From positions 14,747 to 28,130 of the forward strand of contig DHJB01000079.1 of the NCBI GenBank assembly GCA_002404115.1: a stretch of 13,384 bases of DNA, written 5' to 3'. This stretch comes from Microbacteriaceae bacterium UBA4731. Its GTDB lineage: Bacteria; Actinomycetota; Actinomycetes; Actinomycetales; Microbacteriaceae. Under the pieces are notes generated by a model. It saw only the letters and a program-made list of their open reading frames with translations, searched no databases and was not told the origin of the DNA. The position numbers and the translations under genes are program-made. Below are positions 7,348 through 13,384 of this stretch, one piece after another (position 1 is the first letter of the stretch; each line of letters starts with the position of its first letter).

Positions 7348-8088
7348 ATGACCGTGCGCCGCGATTTGGCCACCGACCCCGTCCTCGAGGCCGAACTGCT
7401 GACTGCTCGCCGGGGGACCGCGTTTTTCAGCCGGGCGCTCGATGGGTTGTCGGATGCGGAGCTGGACGAAGATTCCCTGCTGCCCGGCTGGAACCGCAGC
7501 CATGTCGTCGCCCACGTCGGCTACAACGCCCGCGCCATCGTCCGCCTGATCGAATGGGCCGGCACCGGGGTTGAGACCCCGATGTACGAGTCCCCGGAGG
7601 CGCGCAGCCGTGAGATCACGCAGGGGGCCACCCTGGGTGCCGGTGCCCTGCGCGAGTTGTACGATCAGTCCGCCAGGCACCTCAACGCGGAATGGCGCGA
7701 TTTGCGGGCGGCCCACTGGTCGCATCCGGTGAAGACGGCACAGGGGCGCATCGTCCCGGCCTCTGAAACGGTCTGGATGCGCACCCGCGAGGTCTGGATC
7801 CACGGCGTGGACCTGAACACCGGTGCCACGTTCGCGGACATGCCTGCCGAGTTCCTGGTACGGCTGCTCGGAGACATCACGGCCGCGTGGAAAAGCCGGG
7901 GCGAAGACGCCGGCCTCCTTCTGTCGGTGTCCGGCGCGGAGACCCCGGAGCTCGGCGACCTCGACGCCGCCGACCCCCAGATCGTGTCGGGGTCACTCGC
8001 CGACGTGACCGCGTGGGCCTGCGGTCGCGGCTCTGCCGGCGTCACCTCCAGCACGCAGGACACCCCGGTCGCGCCCCGCTGGCTCTGA
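7348..8088 (+). CDS. Mycothiol-dependent maleylpyruvate isomerase family protein
   Basis: This 246-residue protein has the MDMPI layout: an N-terminal DinB-like four-helix bundle and a smaller C-terminal alpha/beta domain. The helix signature LPGWNRSHVVAHVGYNA (45-61) and MRTREVWIHGVDL (144-156) supply the three expected metal ligands H52, E148 and H152. The characterised Corynebacterium enzyme uses mycothiol to isomerise maleylpyruvate to fumarylpyruvate in gentisate breakdown. Many relatives have other or unknown mycothiol-dependent roles. No gentisate dioxygenase or fumarylpyruvate hydrolase is nearby, so only the family is assigned, although the metal site is complete and length is close to the true isomerase. 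It is divergent from atoE. Its TGA stop lies 7 nt from the stop of the convergent nadS. Confidence 0.88.
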   Translation: MTVRRDLATDPVLEAELLTARRGTAFFSRALDGLSDAELDEDSLLPGWNRSHVVAHVGYNARAIVRLIEWAGTGVETPMYESPEARSREITQGATLGAGALRELYDQSARHLNAEWRDLRAAHWSHPVKTAQGRIVPASETVWMRTREVWIHGVDLNTGATFADMPAEFLVRLLGDITAAWKSRGEDAGLLLSVSGAETPELGDLDAADPQIVSGSLADVTAWACGRGSAGVTSSTQDTPVAPRWL

Positions 8089-8099
8089 AGTCGCTTCAG
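8085..8099. repeat. Small inverted repeat spanning two convergent stop codons
   Basis: CTGAAG (8085-8090), TCG, CTTCAG (8094-8099). The left arm contains the TGA stop of the MDMPI-family gene and the right arm the TGA stop of nadS on the other strand. A 6-bp stem with no T-run is too weak for a normal terminator. No other terminator exists between these two convergent genes. Confidence 0.5.
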
Positions 8100-9241
8100 G
8101 CCGCGCCGATGCTCCGGACAGCGTCGACGGCGAAGCGCACGGATGCCGCGGCCTCGGTGAGTTGCTCGGCCGTCGTGGTCGCGGCGAGCGTGAACCGCAC
8201 CGCCGTCTGCGCCACCTCGGCCGGCACTCCCATCGCGGTCAGCACATGGGACGGCTCGTCACTGCCGGCCGCGCAGGCCGATCCGCTCGAGCAGACGATG
8301 CCGCGCTGTTCGAGCTCGAGCAGCACGGCCTCACCGCTCGTACCGGGGAACACGAATGACGCGTTCGCTGGCAGGCGATGCACCGGATGCCCGGTGAGCC
8401 GGGCCACCGGCGTCTCGCTGAGCACCGTGGCGATGAACGCATCCCGGAGCGACGACATGCGCCGGGCCGCCTCCTCGCGCTCCTGCTCGGCCAGCCGCAG
8501 CGCCATCGCCAGGCCGACCGCGCCGGCCACGTTCTCGGTGCCGCTGCGCTTGCCGCGCTCCTGCCCGCCGCCGTGCAGCACCGGTTCGATCGGCAGCCGA
8601 CCGCGCAGGTAGAGCGCCCCGGTGCCCTGGGGTGCGCCCAGCTTGTGGCCGGAAATGCCGAGCGCGTCGACGCCGAGGGCACTAACGGAAAGGGGCAGCC
8701 AGCCGGCTGCCTGCACCGCGTCGGTGTGGAACGGCACACCGGCCTCACGGGCGACCTGGGCGAGCTCACTGATCGGCTGCACCGTGCCCACCTCGTTGTT
8801 GGCGTACTGCACCGAGACGAGGGTGGTGTCAGGGCGGATGACGCGGCTGAACTCGCCTCGGTCGACCAGGCCGGAGACATCCGCCGCCAGCGTGGTGATC
8901 TCGAAGCCGTGCACGCGTCGCAGGTAGTCGCACGACTCGAGCACCGCCTCGTGCTCGGTGGGCGTGGTGATGATGTGGCGGCCGCGCGGGGCGCCCAGCG
9001 CGATGCCCTTCACCGCGAGGTTGGCGGCCTCGGTGCCGCCGCTCGTGAACACGACCTCCGCCGGTCGGCAGCCGAGCAGGCGGGCGACGGTGCGGCGCGC
9101 ATCGGCCAGCGCGGCGGCGGCCGCCTCGCCCACCCGGTGGTGGCTCGACGGGTTGCCGAACCCGCCGGCGAGGTGCGGCCAGATGGCTTCGAGCACCTCC
9201 CGGCGCACCGGGGTGGTGGCGGCGTTGTCGAGGTAGATCAT
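8096..9241 (-). CDS. nadS: Cysteine desulfurase of the NAD operon (NifS/IscS family)
   Basis: This 381-residue PLP enzyme releases sulfur from cysteine as an enzyme persulfide. Visible sites are the cofactor lysine K200 in SGHKLGAPQGTG, H97 in TEHEAV, the D174/Q177 pair in HTDAVQAAG, and catalytic C323 in CSSGSACAAGS. The short active-site loop and overall length fit group I (IscS/NifS) enzymes. No other Fe-S assembly gene is adjacent. Its place at the end of the nad operon matches NadS of Corynebacterium glutamicum and NifS beside nadB in Bacillus, both needed to mature the NadA Fe-S cluster. That role is inferred here. The ATG lies 12 nt after the nadC stop, with only a weak GGGA ribosome site, which suggests coupled translation. 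Confidence 0.93.
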   Translation of the reverse strand: MIYLDNAATTPVRREVLEAIWPHLAGGFGNPSSHHRVGEAAAAALADARRTVARLLGCRPAEVVFTSGGTEAANLAVKGIALGAPRGRHIITTPTEHEAVLESCDYLRRVHGFEITTLAADVSGLVDRGEFSRVIRPDTTLVSVQYANNEVGTVQPISELAQVAREAGVPFHTDAVQAAGWLPLSVSALGVDALGISGHKLGAPQGTGALYLRGRLPIEPVLHGGGQERGKRSGTENVAGAVGLAMALRLAEQEREEAARRMSSLRDAFIATVLSETPVARLTGHPVHRLPANASFVFPGTSGEAVLLELEQRGIVCSSGSACAAGSDEPSHVLTAMGVPAEVAQTAVRFTLAATTTAEQLTEAAASVRFAVDAVRSIGAA

Positions 9242-9253
9242 GGCGGGTCCCGG

Positions 9254-10114
9254 TCAGCCCTCGGTCAGGACGACCACGTCGAGGCCGAGGTCGAGCGAGT
9301 GCACGCTGTGGGTGAGGGCTCCCACCGAGATCACGTCGACGCCGGTCTCGGCGATGGCGCGCACGGTGGTCAGCGAGACGCCGCCGCTCGCCTCGACGAT
9401 CGCGCGGCCGGCGACGAGGCGAACGCCTTCGCGGAGCTCGTCCGGCGTGAAGTTGTCGAGCATGATCGTGTCGATGCCGGCGGCGAGCACGGGCTCGATC
9501 TGGTCGATCCGGTCGACCTCGACCTCGAAATGCGTGGTGTGGGAGAGTCGCTCGCGCACCTCGCGCAGCGCCTCGGTCAGGCCGAGCCCGCTCGCGCTGA
9601 GCACGGCGAGGTGGTTGTCCTTGGCCATGACGGCGTCGGAGAGGCTGAACCGGTGGTTCTGGCCGCCGCCGTCGCGCACGGCCTGGCGCTCCAGGGCGCG
9701 CAGCCCCGGCGTGGTCTTGCGGGTGTCGACGATCCGGGCCCGCGTGCCGGCGATCTCGGTGACGTACCGGGCGGTCAGGGTGGCGATCCCGCTCATCCGC
9801 TGCACGAAATTGAGGCCGATGCGTTCGGCCTGCAGGATGCCGCGGGCGGGGCCGGACGCCTCGGCGAGCACCGTTCCCGGTTCGAAGTGGGTGCCGTCGG
9901 CGGCGAGCAGGTGCACGACGATGCGCGGGTCGGTGAGCCGGAACGCTGACTCGAAGACCGCGCTCCCGCTGAAGACGCCGGGCTCGCGGGCCACGAGCTG
10001 CGCGGTCGCGAGCGCGTCGGCGGGGATCAGCACCGCCGAGGTCAGGTCACCCCAGGGGGCGTCTTCGTCGAGGGCGGCCCGCACGACGGTGTCGATGGCG
10101 TGACTGGTCAGCAT
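9254..10114 (-). CDS. nadC: Quinolinate phosphoribosyltransferase (nicotinate-nucleotide pyrophosphorylase)
   Basis: This 286-residue enzyme converts quinolinate and PRPP to nicotinate mononucleotide, CO2 and pyrophosphate, the last step shared by the operon. The family motifs are intact: QRMSGIAT (105-112), DTRKTTPG (130-137), GGGQNHR (149-155), KDNH (165-168), FEVEV (196-200), MLDNF (218-222), EASGG (241-245) and SVGALTHS (263-270). The basic residues R106, R132, K133, H154, R155 and K165 are the expected quinolinate/PRPP contacts. Length is normal. The ATG start overlaps the end of nadB by 7 nt (ATGCTGA), a strong sign of translational coupling. Confidence 0.96.
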   Translation of the reverse strand: MLTSHAIDTVVRAALDEDAPWGDLTSAVLIPADALATAQLVAREPGVFSGSAVFESAFRLTDPRIVVHLLAADGTHFEPGTVLAEASGPARGILQAERIGLNFVQRMSGIATLTARYVTEIAGTRARIVDTRKTTPGLRALERQAVRDGGGQNHRFSLSDAVMAKDNHLAVLSASGLGLTEALREVRERLSHTTHFEVEVDRIDQIEPVLAAGIDTIMLDNFTPDELREGVRLVAGRAIVEASGGVSLTTVRAIAETGVDVISVGALTHSVHSLDLGLDVVVLTEG

Positions 10115-11811
10115 GCGATGGCCTCCTTGGCCTCGATTCGCTCGTCCGCGCGGGTCCAGACGAGCGGGTGGGCGAGTTCGGGACGGGCGACCGAGAAGTC
10201 GGCCCGGTGGTGCGCGCCGCGGGATTCTTCCCTCGCCAGGGCGGCTTCGACGGTGATTCGTGCGAGGTCGAGCAGGTTGGCGTCTTCATGGGACCTGACC
10301 GGGGCATCCGTGCCGGTGCCCGGCCGTGCCCAGCCGGCCAGGGTGACGGATGCCGCAGCGAGCGAGTCGCCGCTTCGCAGCACCCCCGCGGCCTCCCACA
10401 TCACCCCCTGCAGCTTCTCCCGCGAAAACTCGTCCCCGCCGTCGCCGTCGCCCGCTGCGTCCGCGGCGCCGGCCCAGTCGAATTCGACGGAGATTTTCGG
10501 GGACACGCCGTCGTGCGGGAGGGACACTGTGGCGTGTCGGGAAGAATCTCCGTCGAATTCGGCGGGGGTGCCGGTGGACGGGTCGGCGAGCGTGAGCGCG
10601 CGCACGGCACGGTCCGCGAACACGGCGGCCTCGAGCAGCGAGTTGGAGGCGAGCCGGTTGGCGCCGTGCGCGCCTGTGCGCGCGGCCTCGCCGACCGCAT
10701 ACAGGCCGGGGATCGTGCTGCGTCCCCACACATCGGTGAGGATGCCGCCCATCCAGTAGTGCGCGGCAGGGGCAACCGGGATCGACTCCACCGCCCAGTC
10801 GAGTCCGGCCGCGAGGCAGGCCGCCGTGATGGTCGGGAAGCGTCGTTGAAGCAGGTCGCGACCGAGCCCGGTCGCGTCGAGGCGCACCGGCTCGCCGCCC
10901 TGGGCCGCCATCTCGCGCGCGATGCCCCTGGCGACCACGTCGCGCGGGGCGAGCTCGGCGTCCGGGTGCAGCGCGAGCATGAAGCGTTCGCCCTTCGCGT
11001 TCCGCAGCACGGCGCCTTCGCCGCGCACCGCCTCTGAGACAAGCGGCGTACCGGGCACCGCGAGCGCGGTGGGGTGGAACTGGTAGAACTCCAGGTCGGC
11101 GACGGATGCCCCGGCCCGCCAGGCCGCGGCCACCCCGTCGCCCGTGGCGAGGTCGGGGTTCGTGGTGTGCCGGTAGAGCGACCCGGCGCCGCCGGTCGCG
11201 AGGATAACGGCGTCCGCGTCGATGTCCTGGAGGCCGAGACCGTCGGGCGCGTCCAGGCCGGCCCCACCCCCGAGCACGGTCGCCCCAGCGACGCGCCCGT
11301 CCCGCACAATCAGATCGGTGAGCATCGTGTGCTCCAGGATGCGCAGCTCGCCGCCGCGCGCGGAACCGCGCGCCCTGGCCTGCGCCGCCCGTGACCGCAC
11401 CGTTGCGACGAGGGCCTCCTCGATGACCGCCCCGGTGGCGTCGCCGCCGGCGTGCAGCACGCGCGAGCGCGAATGAGCCGCCTCGAGCCCGCGGGTGAGG
11501 CCGGAGTCGTCGCGGTCGAAGTCCACGCCGAACCGGATCAGGTCCCGCACGCGGGCCGGCCCCTCCGCGCACAGCACGTGCACGGCGGCCGGGTCGCAGA
11601 GCCCGGCGCCGGCCCGGAGCGTGTCCAGCATGTGGGTGTCCACAGAGTCGTCGGGGAAGAGGGCGGCGGCGATCCCGCCCTGGGCGTAGCGCGTGTTGCT
11701 CTCCGGCAGGGTGCCCTTGGTCACGAGGGTGACGCTGTGGCCGGCATCCGTCGCGCGCACCGCGGCGGTCAGCCCGGCCAGGCCGCTGCCGACGACGAGC
11801 ACCGAGGTCAT
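10108..11811 (-). CDS. nadB: L-aspartate oxidase with a palindrome-encoded insert
   Basis: This 567-residue flavoprotein oxidises L-aspartate to iminoaspartate. It has the FAD dinucleotide motif GSGLAG (8-13), SNTRYAQGGIAA (38-49), FYQFHPT with H246 (242-248), R290 in PRDVVARG, H351 in HYWMGG and R386 in GANRLASNSLLEA. These are the substrate-contacting residues of the family. A C-terminal helical domain starts near 467. It is longer than usual (about 530-540). The excess lies at about 418-445, between two EFD triplets, exactly where the DNA forms an 83-bp palindrome (10479-10561). An acidic Asp/Gly/Ala stretch (446-460) follows. The ATG lies 2 nt after the nadA stop. The reading frame stays open far upstream through nadA, but that extension is a high-GC artefact and not a fusion. 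Confidence 0.95.
   Translation of the reverse strand: MTSVLVVGSGLAGLTAAVRATDAGHSVTLVTKGTLPESNTRYAQGGIAAALFPDDSVDTHMLDTLRAGAGLCDPAAVHVLCAEGPARVRDLIRFGVDFDRDDSGLTRGLEAAHSRSRVLHAGGDATGAVIEEALVATVRSRAAQARARGSARGGELRILEHTMLTDLIVRDGRVAGATVLGGGAGLDAPDGLGLQDIDADAVILATGGAGSLYRHTTNPDLATGDGVAAAWRAGASVADLEFYQFHPTALAVPGTPLVSEAVRGEGAVLRNAKGERFMLALHPDAELAPRDVVARGIAREMAAQGGEPVRLDATGLGRDLLQRRFPTITAACLAAGLDWAVESIPVAPAAHYWMGGILTDVWGRSTIPGLYAVGEAARTGAHGANRLASNSLLEAAVFADRAVRALTLADPSTGTPAEFDGDSSRHATVSLPHDGVSPKISVEFDWAGAADAAGDGDGGDEFSREKLQGVMWEAAGVLRSGDSLAAASVTLAGWARPGTGTDAPVRSHEDANLLDLARITVEAALAREESRGAHHRADFSVARPELAHPLVWTRADERIEAKEAIAC
10479..10561. repeat. 83-bp imperfect palindrome inside nadB, in frame
   Basis: The outer arms CGAATTCGACGGAGATT (10479-10495) and AATCTCCGTCGAATTCG (10545-10561) are perfect 17-bp reverse complements. 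Two more pairs, one of them G:T, extend inward. The inner arms GACACGCC (10502-10509) and GGCGTGTC (10531-10538) match over 8 bp. A mismatched patch separates the arms, and the loop is 21 nt. On the minus strand the element reads through without a stop as nadB residues 418-445, starting and ending with EFD. Total length and bulged layout match the 82-bp palindrome at 3043-3124, although the sequences are not clearly homologous. An in-frame inserted palindromic element is the most economical explanation. Confidence 0.8.
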
Positions 11812-11813
11812 GG

Positions 11814-13136
11814 TCAGGCCTCGGCGGTCGCGCTGGTCGTGACCGGCGGCTTGGCGGCGAGCATCCGCTCGAGGGCGATGCGCGCGTTTCCGGCGACGTC
11901 CTCGGAAACCGTGATCCGGTTCAGCACTTCGGCCGGCTTGTCGTCGCCGGCGATGAGCGCCTCCAGCACCCAGGCGAGGTAGCCGGAGTGGATGCGGTAC
12001 ATGGTCGAACAGGGGCAGACCACCGGGTCGAGGCAGAAGATCGTGTGCTCTGGGTGCTGCGCGGCCAGCCGCTGCACCAGGTTGATTTCGGTGCCGATCG
12101 CGAAGGTGGTGCCGGCGGGCGCGGCCGCGATGGCCTTGCTGATGTAGTCGGTGGACCCGTATGCGTCGGCAGCGTCGACGACAGGCATCGGGCACTCGGG
12201 GTGCACGATCACACGCACGCCGGGATGTTCGATCCGGGCCGTGGAGATCTGGTCGACCGTGAACCGCTTGTGCACGCTGCAGAAGCCGTGCCAGAGGATG
12301 ACCCTGGCGTCGTCCAGCTCCGCCGCCGTGCTGCCGCCGAGGGGCTTGCGCGGGTTCCACATCGGCATCTGCGAGAGGGGAACGCCCATGGCCTTGGCCG
12401 TGTTGCGGCCGAGGTGCTGGTCGGGGAAGAACAAAACGCGCTGGCCGCGCTCGAACGCCCACTCGAGCACGGTCTCGGCGTTCGACGAGGTGCAGACGAT
12501 GCCGCCGTGTTCGCCGCAAAAGCCCTTGAGCGCCGCCGAGGAGTTCATGTAGGTGACCGGGATGACGGGAACGCGGCCGTCGGCATCCGGCCCGGTGCCG
12601 TACAGCTCCTCGAGCTGCTCCCAGCACTCGGTGACCGAGTCGATGTCTGCCATGTCGGCCATCGAGCAGCCCGCCGCGAGGTTGGGCAGGATCACGGCCT
12701 GCTGCGGGCCGGAGAGCAGGTCGGCGGTCTCCGCCATGAAGTGCACGCCGCAGAAGACGATGGCCTCGGCGTCCGGTCGGCTCTTGGTTGCCTGCGCCAG
12801 CTGGAAGGAGTCGCCCACGAAGTCGGCGTGCTGCAACACCTCGTCGCGCTGGTAGAAGTGCCCGAGGATCACGACGCGGTCGCCGAGCGTCTCCTTGGCG
12901 GCACGGATGCGCGCCCGGAGCTCCTCCGTCGACGCGGTGCGGTAGCTCTCGGGCAGCTCGCCCTGGCGTGGGGAGCCGGTCGGGATGACGTCGCCCATCG
13001 AAGACCCAGGGCCGTAGCCGGGTGTGCCGGAGTCGAACTCCCACGGCGCGGTGGCGAGATCGGGACTGCAGGTGCTGCCGGCGGCGGCTCCCGCGCTGAT
13101 GAGTTGGATGGTCCGGTCAACCGATGCGATGGTCAT
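11814..13136 (-). CDS. nadA: Quinolinate synthase A, long form
   Basis: This 440-residue 4Fe-4S enzyme condenses iminoaspartate with dihydroxyacetone phosphate to quinolinate. Conserved stretches include ILGHFYQRDEV (90-100), GDSFQLAQ (108-115), VFCGVHFMAETA (127-138), GCSMADM (156-162), YMNSSAALK (196-204), CTSSNA (215-220), FPDQHLGRNTA (237-247), HPECP (312-316) and CPCSTMYRI (374-382). Likely cluster ligands are C129, C215 and one of C374/C376. It is about 90 residues longer than compact NadA proteins (about 350). Residues 1-70 form a non-conserved extension, and an insertion appears around 258-300, including HGFCSVHKRF (283-292). The ATG at 13136 has AAGGAA (13144-13149) 7 nt upstream. 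nadB follows after 2 nt. It depends on NadB for substrate and probably on NadS for its cluster. Confidence 0.96.
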   Translation of the reverse strand: MTIASVDRTIQLISAGAAAGSTCSPDLATAPWEFDSGTPGYGPGSSMGDVIPTGSPRQGELPESYRTASTEELRARIRAAKETLGDRVVILGHFYQRDEVLQHADFVGDSFQLAQATKSRPDAEAIVFCGVHFMAETADLLSGPQQAVILPNLAAGCSMADMADIDSVTECWEQLEELYGTGPDADGRVPVIPVTYMNSSAALKGFCGEHGGIVCTSSNAETVLEWAFERGQRVLFFPDQHLGRNTAKAMGVPLSQMPMWNPRKPLGGSTAAELDDARVILWHGFCSVHKRFTVDQISTARIEHPGVRVIVHPECPMPVVDAADAYGSTDYISKAIAAAPAGTTFAIGTEINLVQRLAAQHPEHTIFCLDPVVCPCSTMYRIHSGYLAWVLEALIAGDDKPAEVLNRITVSEDVAGNARIALERMLAAKPPVTTSATAEA

Positions 13137-13187
13137 GTCATGGTTCCTTGGGTGTGGTGGTCAGGCTTTGGAGCAGAGCGGTGAATA

Positions 13188-13384
13188 TCAGCCGACAGAG
13201 GGACCCAGGGGTCCTGCGTCGGCGAGGCGGCTGGAATCGTCGTAGCGGTAGAGACGCGGCGGGCGGTGGCGTGTGCCGGCGACGCGTTCGCCGGTGTCGA
13301 CGACGGTGCCGGAGGATTCGACCGTGCGGCGGAAGTTGGCCGGGTCGAGGGGCTTCTGCAGCACGGCCTCGTGCACGTCGCGCA
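13188..13384 (-). CDS. nrtR: Nudix-related regulator of NAD synthesis, 3' end only (NrtR/NdnR type)
   Basis: Only the last 64 residues are in the window; the gene continues beyond 13384. The visible part, with VHEAVLQKPLDPANFRRTV then RPPRLYRYD, matches the C-terminal winged-helix domain that follows the Nudix fold in NrtR/NdnR regulators. These use a catalytically inactive or weakly active Nudix domain to sense ADP-ribose or NAD status and repress NAD synthesis operons. In Corynebacterium glutamicum the homologue NdnR is the first gene of ndnR-nadA-nadC-nadS and represses it. Here it lies 51 nt upstream of nadA on the same strand, so an autoregulated operon is likely. Its operator would be upstream, outside the window. 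A plain Nudix hydrolase with this C-terminal domain cannot be excluded without the N-terminal half. Confidence 0.75.
   Translation of the reverse strand, partial: RDVHEAVLQKPLDPANFRRTVESSGTVVDTGERVAGTRHRPPRLYRYDDSSRLADAGPLGPSVG

Noticed and set aside
7348..8088. Assignment as true gentisate-pathway maleylpyruvate isomerase
   Set aside because: Metal ligands are present, but no other gentisate or aromatic catabolic gene is in the window, and the family is functionally diverse.
10108..13044. A 978-codon open frame on the minus strand spanning nadA and nadB
   Set aside because: Its first 411 codons are the wrong frame of nadA and have no protein resemblance. Real NadB begins at 11811 with the FAD motif. 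The open frame is a product of high GC.
13137..13187. NAD-type riboswitch or regulator operator directly before nadA
   Set aside because: Only 51 nt, with no clear palindrome or riboswitch core. The control site is more likely upstream of the regulator gene, outside the window.
1..13384. CRISPR array, phage, transposon gene or defence island
   Set aside because: No regularly spaced repeats, no transposase, integrase or phage domain, and every sizeable gene has a clear metabolic or cellular family.

Overview
The window is 13.4 kb of high-GC actinobacterial chromosome. The best guess is Microbacteriaceae. Three things point there: a mycothiol-dependent enzyme family (mycothiol is made by Actinomycetota), an actinobacterial-type UPF0182 membrane protein, and a ndnR-nadA-(nadB)-nadC-nadS arrangement like that known in Corynebacterium. 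Genus cannot be settled by reading alone. No transposase, integrase, phage gene, CRISPR array or recognisable defence module is present. This is core, housekeeping-type DNA.

Layout. Positions 1-140 hold a short 12-bp repeat and the region upstream of a large 7-TM UPF0182 protein (141-3032, +). An 82-bp near-perfect palindrome follows (3043-3124). Next come the initiator tRNA-fMet gene (3190-3263), its strong intrinsic terminator (3271-3305) and a textbook promoter (3353-3381). That promoter drives a beta-CASP metallo-beta-lactamase ribonuclease (3418-4803). An uncharacterised protein with two membrane segments and an ACT domain (4893-5750) is next on the same strand. Its stop codon overlaps the stop of a convergent short-chain fatty acid transporter of the AtoE family (5747-7177, -). 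A 170-bp divergent intergenic region separates atoE from a mycothiol-dependent maleylpyruvate-isomerase-family protein (7348-8088, +). That gene converges, with 7 bases between, on the end of a de novo NAD operon running right to left.

NAD operon (minus strand, 13384 to 8096). It reads: the 3' end of a Nudix/winged-helix regulator (NrtR/NdnR type), nadA (quinolinate synthase), nadB (L-aspartate oxidase), nadC (quinolinate phosphoribosyltransferase) and a dedicated cysteine desulfurase (nadS type). NadB oxidises aspartate to iminoaspartate. NadA, a 4Fe-4S enzyme, condenses it with dihydroxyacetone phosphate to quinolinate. NadC makes nicotinate mononucleotide. NadS presumably supplies sulfur for the NadA cluster, and the regulator probably represses the operon according to NAD status. 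Spacings of 2, -7 and 12 nt across the nadA/nadB, nadB/nadC and nadC/nadS junctions indicate translational coupling.

The most unusual signal is a pair of about 82-83-bp imperfect palindromes with the same layout (outer arm, mismatched patch, inner arm, loop). One is intergenic beside the tRNA gene. The other lies in frame inside nadB, where it encodes about 28 extra residues between the flavin/capping region and the C-terminal helical domain. This resembles in-frame palindromic elements described in Rickettsia. Whether it is a dispersed element needs a genome search. I found no convincing new multi-gene system.
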